Assembly (NCBI RefSeq): GCF_009796285.1
Contig: NZ_CP047020.1
Span: 3,348,001-3,412,000 of the forward strand
Length of the DNA: 64,000 bases
Direction: 5' to 3'
From: Streptomyces broussonetiae
GTDB lineage: Bacteria > Actinomycetota > Actinomycetes > Streptomycetales > Streptomycetaceae
Both the position numbers and the translations under genes were made by a program. The notes under the pieces are model-generated. The model saw only the letters and a list, made by a program, of their open reading frames with translations. It made no database searches and was not told the origin of the DNA. Positions 43,412 to 53,156 of the stretch are shown here, piece after piece. Within the stretch, counting starts at the first letter, position 1; each line of letters starts with the position of its first letter.

Positions 43412-44590
43412 CTACCGGCCGAGCCTGCGGAACACCAGCATGTCGGAGCTGCTCCCGGTGCCCGTCTCGTACAGGACGCCGACCGTGGTGGGGCCCAGCC
43501 GGACGAGGTCGGAGTAGGCGGCCGGGCCCTCGGAGAGGGTGAGCAGCCTGGTGAAGGTGCGGCCGAAGTCCCTGCTGGCCCAGATCGCCAGGGCGCGGCG
43601 GGCGGTCGGCACGGAGGGCGCCGAGAAGAGCAACGGGGCGTTTGGTCCGCGGAGTTGGACGACGCTGCCCTGGACCACGGGGACGTCGTCCAGGCTCCGC
43701 TGGGGGGCGTAGGGGCGGTCGAGGGTGATGCCGCCGTCGGAGGAGTAGGTGTCCAGGCGGTGGCCGCTGGTGGCACTGTACTGGGTGCGGGCGTTGAAGT
43801 AGATCCGTCCGTCGGGGAGTTGGGCCGCGGTCGTCTCGTTGACGTCGGTCGTACCGCCGGGGGCCGCCGCCACGAGGCCGAGATGCCAGGTGTCGCCGAA
43901 GTCGTCGCTGTAGAGCACGTGGCCGGCGTAGTACCCGGGCTCCTCGCCGGTGTCCGAGGAGTGGGCGGGCGGGGCGGTGGAGTGGTCGGCCGGGACGAGG
44001 ATCCGGCCGGCGTGCGGGCCGCGGGTGAGGGCGACCGCATGGCCGGGTCCGGTGGCGTACCAGCGCCAGCCGGGCCGCTTCACCTCGGCCGTGATCTCCG
44101 CCGGAGGGCTGAAACGGCGGCCGTCGTCCCAGCTGCGCTGCACGAACACCCGTCGGCCCTGCCCGGGCGCGACCTGTCCGCGCATGATCTGCGCCTCCGT
44201 CACGGCTCCGCTGTTGCCGCAGGTCACCAGGACGACGGCACCGGTGCGCGGGTCCACGACCGGTGCCGGGTTGCCCCGGGTGTCCCCGTGCCCGGCGGCC
44301 ACCACCGCCAGCGGGCCCCAGGTGCAGCCGCCGTCGGTGGAGCGCCGCAGCACGACGTCGATGTCACCGCTGTCGCCCGGACCGGCCCGCCGCCCCTCGG
44401 CGAAGGCCAGCACCGTCCCGTGCCGGGTGATGACCACCGCCGGGATCCGGTAGGTGTGATAGCCGCCCTGCCCCGACACGTACGGCTCGGACGACACACA
44501 GCCGGGCGCGGCGTGGGCGGGCACCCGGGCGGCGAGCGAGGTGAGGAGCACGAGGCTGGTGAGGAGGGAGCGGCGGCTGAGCGGGGTCAC
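43412..44590 (-). CDS. nanH: secreted exo-alpha-sialidase
   Basis: 392 residues, GH33 fold; cleaves terminal sialic acid from glycoconjugates outside the cell. Signal has SRRSLLTSLVLLTSLAA (possible Tat) ending AHA. The FRIP-type motif is YRIPAVV near residue 46. Asp-box repeats: RSTDGGCTWG, RSWDDGRRFS, YSDDFGDTWH, YSSDGGITLD and SRDFGRTFTR, giving five of the six-bladed propeller's boxes. Conserved Arg triad and Glu/Tyr are plausible but not individually assigned. GTG start at 44590. A perfect palindrome is 34 bases upstream. Confidence 0.92.
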   Translation of the reverse strand: MTPLSRRSLLTSLVLLTSLAARVPAHAAPGCVSSEPYVSGQGGYHTYRIPAVVITRHGTVLAFAEGRRAGPGDSGDIDVVLRRSTDGGCTWGPLAVVAAGHGDTRGNPAPVVDPRTGAVVLVTCGNSGAVTEAQIMRGQVAPGQGRRVFVQRSWDDGRRFSPPAEITAEVKRPGWRWYATGPGHAVALTRGPHAGRILVPADHSTAPPAHSSDTGEEPGYYAGHVLYSDDFGDTWHLGLVAAAPGGTTDVNETTAAQLPDGRIYFNARTQYSATSGHRLDTYSSDGGITLDRPYAPQRSLDDVPVVQGSVVQLRGPNAPLLFSAPSVPTARRALAIWASRDFGRTFTRLLTLSEGPAAYSDLVRLGPTTVGVLYETGTGSSSDMLVFRRLGR

Positions 44591-44623
44591 GCCGTGATGC
44601 TGCCCGCATTCACCGGGGCGTCC

Positions 44624-44641
44624 TTACTCCGTCCGGAGTAA
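44624..44641 (-). promoter_or_regulatory. palindromic operator upstream of the sialidase gene
   Basis: TTACTCCG (44624-44631), TC, CGGAGTAA (44634-44641): perfect 8-bp arms with a two-base centre, too tight for a hairpin loop, so a protein-binding site is likely. Confidence 0.65.
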
Positions 44642-44689
44642 ACAGGGCGGGGTGCGCGGTGATCCGGGCGGCCGTGTCCCGAGGTCCCG

Positions 44690-45373
44690 TCAGGTGGCCG
44701 TCGCGGGGGCGCGCAGGCGTCCGTCGCGGACTTCGGCGATCCGGTCGGCCGCGGTCAGGTGGGTGCGGTCGTGCGTGACCAGGACGGTGGCGGTGCTTCG
44801 CTCATGGGTCAGCCGGGCGAGCAGGTCGACGACGGCGGCGCCGCGCTCGTGGTCCAGGGCGCTGGTGGGTTCGTCGACCAGGAGGAGCGTGGGGTCGTTC
44901 ATCAGGGCGCGGGCGATACCGACCCGCTGGCGCTGGCCGCCGGAGAGCTGGTGAGGACGGCGGCCGGCCTGGGCGGCCAGGCCCACGGCGTCGAGCAGTT
45001 CCAGGGCCCGGCCACGGGCCCTGGCCGGCGAACGCCCGTCGATCGAGGCCATGAGCTGCAGCTGCTCGGCGGCGGTGAGGGAGGGCAGCAGGTGCGGCTG
45101 CTGGAAGACGATGCCGATCGCGCGGCGGCGCAGCTCGGTGAGTTCCGCGCGGCTCATGCCCGTCGTGGTGACGCCGTCGACGGTGACCGTGCCGGTGTCG
45201 GGGGTGACGAGCGTGGCGGCCACGGCGAGAAGGCTGGACTTGCCGGAACCGGAGGGGCCGACCACGGCGGTCAGCGTGCCCCGGGGCACCTCGAGGCCGA
45301 CCCGGTCGAGGGCGGTCAGGCGGTCCTCGCCGTCGGGGTAGGTGAGGGTGACGTCGGACAGGTACAGGCTCAT
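44690..45373 (-). CDS. ABC exporter ATPase, MacB/LolD type
   Basis: 227 residues. Walker A AVVGPSGSGKSSLL, Q-loop GIVFQQPHLLPSLT, signature QLSGGQRQRVGIARAL, Walker B LLLVDEPTSALDHERG and switch His VLVTHDRTHL. Overall closest to the LolD/MacB group that pairs with FtsX-like permeases. Starts ATG 45373, overlapping the permease stop (ATGA). With the permease it forms a putative exporter or mechanotransmission pump, and the divergent two-component genes suggest it responds to an envelope signal. Confidence 0.93.
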   Translation of the reverse strand: MSLYLSDVTLTYPDGEDRLTALDRVGLEVPRGTLTAVVGPSGSGKSSLLAVAATLVTPDTGTVTVDGVTTTGMSRAELTELRRRAIGIVFQQPHLLPSLTAAEQLQLMASIDGRSPARARGRALELLDAVGLAAQAGRRPHQLSGGQRQRVGIARALMNDPTLLLVDEPTSALDHERGAAVVDLLARLTHERSTATVLVTHDRTHLTAADRIAEVRDGRLRAPATAT

Positions 45374-46464
45374 CGGGCGCTCCCGAGGGCGGTCAGCGGG
45401 TCCACGGAGGTGATGCGGCGGACGGACAGGGCGGCCCCGAGCGTGCCGAGCAGGATCATCACGGCGGCGGGGACGAGGACGGTGGCGGGGGTGAGGACGA
45501 ACGGCACCGCGTGCTTCACGACGAGGGCGCCGAGGGCGGCGGCGGCGCCGGTGCCGAGGAGGGTGCCCGCGGCGAGCAGGACCGCGGCCTGGCCGAGGGC
45601 GTCCTTGAGCAGGTGCGCGGTGGAGGCGCCGAGCGCCTTCAGGACCGCGATGTCACCGCTGCGCTGGATGGTCCAGACGGTGAAGAAGGCGCCGACGACG
45701 AGGGCGGAGATGGCGAACAGGAAGCCGCGCATCAGCTGGAGGGAGCCGTTCTCGGAGGTGTAGGAGCCGATCGCGGACAGCGAGCCGGCCTTGCTGACGG
45801 TACGGGTGCCGACGGCCCGGTCGGCGGCCGGCACATCGGTGCCGGGGGTGGTGTTCAGGGCGATCACCGTCGCCGTCGGGCCGGCACCGTCGCCGGCGCC
45901 TCCGGAAGCCGCCGTCTGCCGCCAGACGGTGAGACCGGTCCAGATCACGGGCGTATGGCTGAAGGAGGCGTCTCCCCGGACGGCTGCCACCGTCAGCTTC
46001 CGGCCGGCCAGGGTGAAGGGGTCGCCCGGCTTGACGCCGAGGTCGGCGGCGGCCGTGATGGACAGCACCGCCGTGAGCCCGCGGATCGTGCCGCCGTCCG
46101 GCGCCAGGTGCGAGCCGGGCCGGACGCCGAAGGCGCAGACCGCGGCGCTCCGGTCGCCCGCGGCGGCCCGGGTGGTGGTGATCCCGAGAGGTTCGGCGCG
46201 GGTGACGCCGGGCATTTTGGCCCACTGTTCCCACTGCCGGGCGGTGACGGTGGAGTCGGCGTACGACAGCTTCTGCCCGGGGCCGGGGGCGGCGAAGGCG
46301 ATCCGGTCGGCGGGCAGGCCGGTGATCGCGGAGATGTTCTGCCGGCCCAGGCCGGCGGTCAGACCGGACAGCAGCCCGACCAGCAGGGTGATCAGTGTGA
46401 TGACGGTTCCCATCAGGGCGAACCGGCCCTTGGCGAACCTCAGGTCTCTCCAGGCGACGAACAC
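45370..46464 (-). CDS. ABC permease, FtsX/MacB family
   Basis: 364 residues: one helix at about 18-38, a large extracellular domain (about 45-250), then three helices in the FtsX core (FLFAISALVVGAFFTVWTIQ, LGQAAVLLAAGTLLGTGAAA, VLVPAAVMILLGTLGAALSV), a topology typical of MacB-like permeases. IQRSGDIAVLKALGAST is the conserved coupling segment. GTG start at 46464. Operon with the ATPase; divergent from the sensor kinase gene at 46634. Confidence 0.9.
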   Translation of the reverse strand: MFVAWRDLRFAKGRFALMGTVITLITLLVGLLSGLTAGLGRQNISAITGLPADRIAFAAPGPGQKLSYADSTVTARQWEQWAKMPGVTRAEPLGITTTRAAAGDRSAAVCAFGVRPGSHLAPDGGTIRGLTAVLSITAAADLGVKPGDPFTLAGRKLTVAAVRGDASFSHTPVIWTGLTVWRQTAASGGAGDGAGPTATVIALNTTPGTDVPAADRAVGTRTVSKAGSLSAIGSYTSENGSLQLMRGFLFAISALVVGAFFTVWTIQRSGDIAVLKALGASTAHLLKDALGQAAVLLAAGTLLGTGAAAALGALVVKHAVPFVLTPATVLVPAAVMILLGTLGAALSVRRITSVDPLTALGSAR

Positions 46465-46633
46465 GGCTTCGGCTGCTCTCCGGGGTGGTGAGGATGGTGT
46501 GCCTCCACCCTCGCCGCCCGCCCCCGCTCGGACATCTGGCGGCGGAGGGCACTTCGCGGATCGAAGGGCGGCGCATGGATTGCATCTTTCGGCAGAGGCC
46601 GGGCGCGGATCGGTTCCTTACGCTGGAGGCACT

Positions 46634-48112
46634 GTGAACACCGCCGCTCCCGCCCCGACCCCGACCACCCGGGCCCTGTCCTGGTGCCTGCACCTGCTGG
46701 TCGTCGGCCTCCTCGCACTGGCCGCCGTCCGGGCCGTGACCGGGCCCCTGCCGCATGCCGCGCCGACCGTCGCCGTGGCGGCCGGGTGCGCGCTGGTGTA
46801 CGCGGCGGGGCCGCTGGTGCCCCGGATCCGCGGCGACCGGCGGGCCGCCGCCTGGTGGCTGGCCGCCGTAGGCGCGGTGTGGCTGGTGCTGCTGGCGCTG
46901 TCCGCCGACGGGGTGTGGGCGGCCTTTCCGCTGTACTTCCTCCAGCTGCATCTGCTGCCGCGCCGGGCCGCACTGGCCGCCGTGACCGCAACGACGCTCG
47001 CGGCGGTGGCCGCGTTCGCCGCCCATCAGGGCTCCTTCAGCGCGGCCATGGCGATCGGCCCGGCGCTCGGAGCCGCCGTGGCGGTCGCGGTGGTGTGGGG
47101 ATACCAGGCGCTGTACCGGGAGAGCGAACGGCGCAGACAACTGATCGAGGAACTCACCGCCACCCGCGCCGACCTGGCCGAGGCCCAGCACACCGCGGGT
47201 GTACTGGCCGAACGCGAGCGGCTGGCCCGCGAGATCCACGACACGCTCGCGCAGGGTCTGTCCAGCATCCAGCTGCTGCTGCACGCCGCCGAACGGACGC
47301 TGCCCGGCGCCCCGGAGAACGCCGTACGTCATGTCCGCCAGGCCCGCCGGACCGCGGTCGACAATCTCGCGGAGGCGCGCCGCTTCGTCGCCGCCCTCGC
47401 CCCGCCCGCCCTGGAGGGCAGCACCCTGGCGGACGCGCTGGAGCGCCTGTGCGCCACCACCGGCACCCGGCACCGGCTCACCGTCCGCTTCCGCCTCGGC
47501 GGTGCGGCGTGCGCCCTGCCGACCGCGTACGAGGTCGCCCTGCTGCGCATTGCCCAGTCCGCGCTGGCCAACACCGTCCGGCACGCGCGGGCCGGTGCCG
47601 TGGAGGTCACCCTCGGCCACCTCGACGACGGGGTCGCTCTCACCGTGGCCGACGACGGCGTGGGCTTCGATCCCGGCGGGCTGCCCGCACCCGACCCCGA
47701 GACGGGCGGCTTCGGCCTGGCCGCCATGCAGGCCCGCATCGGGGCCCTCGGCGGTACCGTGTCCATCGACTCCACCCCCGGCCACGGCACCACCCTGACG
47801 GCCCGGCTCCCCCTCACCCGGCCGGGCGCGGCACAGGCCCCCGGCGTCGACACCCGGACGCCGCGGCACGACGGGGAATCCCCGACCGCGGGCACCGGGA
47901 CCGCCTCCGCCGCGGCCGCAACGGAGCCCTTGCCCGGCACCGCAACCCCGCCGACCGGCCCCGGGACCCGGCCCTGCGGAACCGAACCGCCGGCCGACGG
48001 GGCAGAACCCGCGCCCAAGAGGCCGCGCACCGCACGTGCCGGGTCCGGGACCGCCCCCGCCGGCAGCGAGCCCGCGCCACCGCCGCCCGCCGGGACGAAA
48101 GCCCACCCGTGA
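46634..48112 (+). CDS. two-component sensor kinase, NarL/LiaS-type
   Basis: 492 residues, GTG 46634 after GGAGGC. N-terminal membrane domain of about five helices (residues 15-150), a linker, then HisKA_3 with the phospho-His in RLAREIHDTLAQGLSSIQLL and HATPase_c with NTVRHARAG and DDGVGFDPGG and GFGLAAMQARI. A C-terminal tail of about 100 residues is Pro/Thr/Ala-rich and low complexity, beyond the usual family end. It is 37 bases before its response regulator, and the pair is divergent from the ABC exporter operon, which it probably controls. Confidence 0.92.
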   Translation: MNTAAPAPTPTTRALSWCLHLLVVGLLALAAVRAVTGPLPHAAPTVAVAAGCALVYAAGPLVPRIRGDRRAAAWWLAAVGAVWLVLLALSADGVWAAFPLYFLQLHLLPRRAALAAVTATTLAAVAAFAAHQGSFSAAMAIGPALGAAVAVAVVWGYQALYRESERRRQLIEELTATRADLAEAQHTAGVLAERERLAREIHDTLAQGLSSIQLLLHAAERTLPGAPENAVRHVRQARRTAVDNLAEARRFVAALAPPALEGSTLADALERLCATTGTRHRLTVRFRLGGAACALPTAYEVALLRIAQSALANTVRHARAGAVEVTLGHLDDGVALTVADDGVGFDPGGLPAPDPETGGFGLAAMQARIGALGGTVSIDSTPGHGTTLTARLPLTRPGAAQAPGVDTRTPRHDGESPTAGTGTASAAAATEPLPGTATPPTGPGTRPCGTEPPADGAEPAPKRPRTARAGSGTAPAGSEPAPPPPAGTKAHP

Positions 48113-48149
48113 CCGACCGCTCCCCTGACCGCCAAGACGAAGGCCGACC

Positions 48150-48785
48150 GTGACCGACCACCCCGTCCGTCTCCTCCTCGCCGACGACCACCCCGTGGTG
48201 CGCGCCGGGTTGCGGGCCGTTCTGGAGACCGAGCCGGGTCTCGTCGTGGTGGCCGAGGCCGCCACCGCCGAGGATGCCGTCGCCCGTGCCGCCGCGGGCG
48301 ACATCGACGTCGTGCTGATGGACCTGCAGTTCGGCGGAGGAATGGGCGGTGCCGAGGCCACCGCCCGGATCACCGCACGGCCGGGCGCCCCCCGGGTCGT
48401 GATCGTCACCACCTACGACTCCGACGCGGACACCCTTCCTGCCATCGAGGCCGGCGCCACCGGTTACCTGCTCAAGGACGCGCCTCCGGAGGAGCTGGCC
48501 GCGGCCGTGCGCTCGGCAGCCACCGGACGCACCACCCTGGCGCCCGCGGTCGCGGACCGGCTCATGAACCGGCTGCGCACGCCCGGCACTTCGCTGACCC
48601 GGCGCGAGACCGAGGTCCTCGCCCTGGTCGCCGAGGGGCTGTCCAACCAGGCCGTCGGCCGGCGGCTCCACCTCACCGAGGGCACCGTCAAGTCCCACCT
48701 GGCCCGGGCCTACGCCAAGCTCGGCGTCGACTCACGCACCGCCGCCGTCGCCGCCGCCACCGCCCTCGGCCTCATCCGCCGTTGA
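48150..48785 (+). CDS. response regulator, NarL/LuxR family
   Basis: 211 residues. Receiver domain with LLADDHPVVRAGLRAVL, phospho-Asp in DIDVVLMDLQFGG, and the switch Lys in GYLLKDAPPEEL; C-terminal LuxR-type helix-turn-helix LTRRETEVLALVAEGLSNQA, then VKSHLARAYAKLGV. GTG start at 48150. Pairs with the kinase upstream; the likely regulon includes the divergent ABC genes. Confidence 0.94.
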   Translation: MTDHPVRLLLADDHPVVRAGLRAVLETEPGLVVVAEAATAEDAVARAAAGDIDVVLMDLQFGGGMGGAEATARITARPGAPRVVIVTTYDSDADTLPAIEAGATGYLLKDAPPEELAAAVRSAATGRTTLAPAVADRLMNRLRTPGTSLTRRETEVLALVAEGLSNQAVGRRLHLTEGTVKSHLARAYAKLGVDSRTAAVAAATALGLIRR

Positions 48786-48800
48786 GGCCGGGGCCCCGGG

Positions 48801-49499
48801 TCAGGACGGAGTCGTCCGCGCCGCCGCCAGCAGCCGGGTGACGTCGGCGGCACAGATCGTCAGGGCGGCGCCGACCGTGGTGAGGGCCTCGCGTTCGGCG
48901 GGGGTGTAGGGGCCGTCGGCGAGAGCGATACGGGCGGCCTGGAGGAGGAGGGACTCGCGGCCGGCCGGAGCCAGGTGCGGGGCGAGCGGGTCCAGGGCCT
49001 CGTGCAGCTCTATCGTCAGGCTCGCGCCGCACGGCTGCTCGAAGACCCGGCCGGTGTCGGCGGCGAGGGCCTCGACCAGGGCGGCCAGCTGTTCCTCGGA
49101 GCAGTCGTCGAAACCGGCGGCGCGGACCGCGCCGACGGCCGTCTCCAGGGCCGTGCGGGAGCAGGTGCCGCCGGCGGCGAGCACGGCGAGGGCGACGGTG
49201 TGCACGGCGTCGCGGAGCATCGCGGAGAAGCGGCGGGTGGTGGGGTGGTCGAGGACGTCGGTGCCGTAGTGCTGCCGGCAGGCGGCGCACTCGACGACCG
49301 GTCCGGCCGTCCCGCGGGACATCAGGGGCACCCCGAGCAGGGTGAGGCGGCGGCGGCCGGTGAGCCGCTGGTAGTTGCGGTCTCCTCCGCAGCCGGGACA
49401 GTAGAACGCGCCGTCCCCGACGGGCGTCCATGCGGTGCGGGTGCCCAGGATGTGCACAGCCCTGGTGGCACGGCCGTTTCGTCCCCGTACTGGCAGCAC
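48801..49499 (-). CDS. zinc-ribbon/TerB-like protein
   Basis: 232 residues. N-terminal zinc ribbon with CPGCGGDRNYQ and CAACRQHYG (two CxxC knuckles), then a TerB-like helical domain (about 85-232: AMLRDAVHTVALAVLAAGGT, LLLQAARIALADGPYTPAER with the DGxxxxxE element of metal-binding TerB proteins). GTG at 49499 is chosen over the longer frame because GGAGG precedes it by six bases. TerB domains occur in tellurite-resistance and membrane-stress systems; the role here is unknown. It is convergent with the response regulator, 15 bases apart. Confidence 0.8.
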   Translation of the reverse strand: MLPVRGRNGRATRAVHILGTRTAWTPVGDGAFYCPGCGGDRNYQRLTGRRRLTLLGVPLMSRGTAGPVVECAACRQHYGTDVLDHPTTRRFSAMLRDAVHTVALAVLAAGGTCSRTALETAVGAVRAAGFDDCSEEQLAALVEALAADTGRVFEQPCGASLTIELHEALDPLAPHLAPAGRESLLLQAARIALADGPYTPAEREALTTVGAALTICAADVTRLLAAARTTPS

Positions 49500-49540
49500 G
49501 TCGCACCTCCGTAACCGCGCGGCAACATCGCCGTGCTGGC

Positions 49541-49559
49541 GTGATGTTAGCCACATCAC
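49541..49559 (-). promoter_or_regulatory. dyad upstream of the TerB-like gene
   Basis: GTGATGT and ACATCAC arms (7 bp, perfect) around TAGCC, 42 bases before the chosen start. Candidate operator or promoter element. Confidence 0.45.
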
Positions 49560-49627
49560 GGAGGCTGAGTCAGTACCCCGGAAGAGACCTTTCTGTGACC
49601 TGCCCGGCCCGGTGGCCGATAACAGGC

Positions 49628-49663
49628 GGGGCTCCGGCCGCCGTATACAGCGGCCGGAGCCCC
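49628..49663 (-). terminator. leuA terminator
   Basis: Perfect 14-bp stem GGGGCTCCGGCCGC (49628-49641) with 49650-49663 and an eight-base loop, 20 bases past the leuA stop. Confidence 0.88.
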
Positions 49664-49683
49664 GAAACCACCGGTCAGAGCGG

Positions 49684-51597
<1,914 letters not shown>

Positions 51598-51744
51598 TCA
51601 GTATGCGGGACCGCGGGGGATAAAAGGTATAAAAAGTGCGCCATACCACTCTCCGTCACGGAGGGTGGTCACATGTGGCGATACTTCACCAATCATGGTT
51701 GCGAGTAGTGACAGTGCCATCACTCAGTGCGATGGTGCTGAGTC

Positions 51745-52812
51745 ATGACGACCAACGGGGGCTTCAGGCCCGTCTTCTGCCCGATCGTGCCGCCGCACAT
51801 CCTCGACCGGCTCGCCCAGCACGAGGACCAGGCGCTCTCCGACTCCGCGCAGCGCACCCTCCAGCACGACTCCGCGCTGCGCACCCTGCGCCGCGACACC
51901 GCGGTACGCACCGAGACCGCCGTCGCCGCCGCGGCACCCGCCGCCAGCAAGCCCAAGCGCACGGTCTACGACGCCGGGCACGGCACCGACCTGCCCGGCA
52001 CCGAGGTCCGCGCGGAGGGTCAGGACCCGGTCCAGGACGCCAGTGCCAACCGCGCGTACGCCGGCCTCGGCGCCACCTTCGAGCTGTACCTGAAGGCGTA
52101 CGAGCGCGACTCCATCGACGGCCGGGGCCTGGCACTCGACGCGTCCGTGCACTACGGGACCGACTACGACAACGCCTTCTGGAACGGCGAGCAGATGGTC
52201 TTCGGGGACGGTGACGGCCAGATCTTCGTCGACTTCACCAGCTGCCTCGACGTCATCGGGCACGAACTGACGCACGGCGTCACCCAGTACACCGCGAACC
52301 TGGAGTACGAGGGCCAGTCCGGCGCCCTCAACGAGTCGGTCTCCGACGTCTTCGGCTCCCTCATCAAGCAGTACTCGCTCGGCCAGAGCGCCGACCAGGC
52401 GGACTGGCTGATCGGCGAGGGCCTGCTCGCCCCGGGCGTGCACGGCACCGCGCTGCGCTCGATGAAGGCCCCGGGCACCGCGTACGACGACCCCAGGCTC
52501 GGCAAGGACCCACAGCCCGCGACCATGGCCGGCTACGTGCACACCAGCAGCGACAACGGCGGCGTGCACATCAACTCCGGCATCCCGAACCACGCCTTCT
52601 ACCTGCTCGCCACGGCCCTCGCCGGGCACGCCTGGGAGAAGGCCGGGCAGATCTGGTACGACGTGCTCACCGGGGGCGAGCTGCAATCGAGCGCCCAGTT
52701 CGCGGACTTCGCCAGGCTGACGGTGAAGGCGGCCCGCGCGCGGTACGGCGCCGGGGACGAGCTGGAGGCCGCGCAGAAGGCGTGGGAGCAGGTCGGGGTG
52801 CGCACGTCGTAG
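51745..52812 (+). CDS. protealysin-like M4 metalloprotease
   Basis: 355 residues, thermolysin family but without a signal peptide. Short pro-region begins CPIVPPHILDRLAQHED, the protealysin-type propeptide motif. Active site: HELTH at 173-177 and GALNESVSDVFG (Glu197 as third zinc ligand); the distal catalytic His is in GGVHINSGIPNHAF. Intact and normal length. Protealysins can be released or act inside the cell. Followed after 20 bases by an emfourin-like inhibitor gene. Confidence 0.93.
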   Translation: MTTNGGFRPVFCPIVPPHILDRLAQHEDQALSDSAQRTLQHDSALRTLRRDTAVRTETAVAAAAPAASKPKRTVYDAGHGTDLPGTEVRAEGQDPVQDASANRAYAGLGATFELYLKAYERDSIDGRGLALDASVHYGTDYDNAFWNGEQMVFGDGDGQIFVDFTSCLDVIGHELTHGVTQYTANLEYEGQSGALNESVSDVFGSLIKQYSLGQSADQADWLIGEGLLAPGVHGTALRSMKAPGTAYDDPRLGKDPQPATMAGYVHTSSDNGGVHINSGIPNHAFYLLATALAGHAWEKAGQIWYDVLTGGELQSSAQFADFARLTVKAARARYGAGDELEAAQKAWEQVGVRTS

Positions 52813-52832
52813 TTCCGTACTAGACAAGACCC

Positions 52833-53099
52833 ATGCGTATCCAAGTACGACGCACGGGCGGTTTCGCGGGGATCGAGCGCCGGGCCGAGGTGGACACCTC
52901 GGCCCGGCCCGACGCTCCCGAGTGGCAGGCCCTGGCCGAGCGCGTCCTCGCGTCCGCTCCGGGCACCATGCCCGCCGGCGTCCCGGACGGCTTCCGGTAC
53001 GAGATCACCGTGGACGGCCGCACGGTGTACGCGGCGGATCCCCGACTCACCGACGACCAAAGGGAGTTGATCTCCCGAGTCCTGAAGGAGGGAGCCTGA
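52833..53099 (+). CDS. emfourin-family protealysin inhibitor
   Basis: 88 residues, soluble. N-terminal MRIQVRRTGGFAGIERRAEV has the family's arginine-rich TGGFAGI strand, and the ends PDGFRYEITVDGRTVY and DDQRELISRVL fit the small alpha/beta emfourin fold. Emfourin of Serratia is encoded next to protealysin and inhibits it by an inhibitor-loop mechanism; the same neighbour relation is seen here. No ribosome site beyond a weak purine run; short gap suggests co-transcription. Confidence 0.85.
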   Translation: MRIQVRRTGGFAGIERRAEVDTSARPDAPEWQALAERVLASAPGTMPAGVPDGFRYEITVDGRTVYAADPRLTDDQRELISRVLKEGA

Positions 53100-53156
53100 G
53101 CGCCAGTTGCCGCCGGGGCGTTGACTTCTGTTACCGGGGGTAAGGATGATCCGGCC

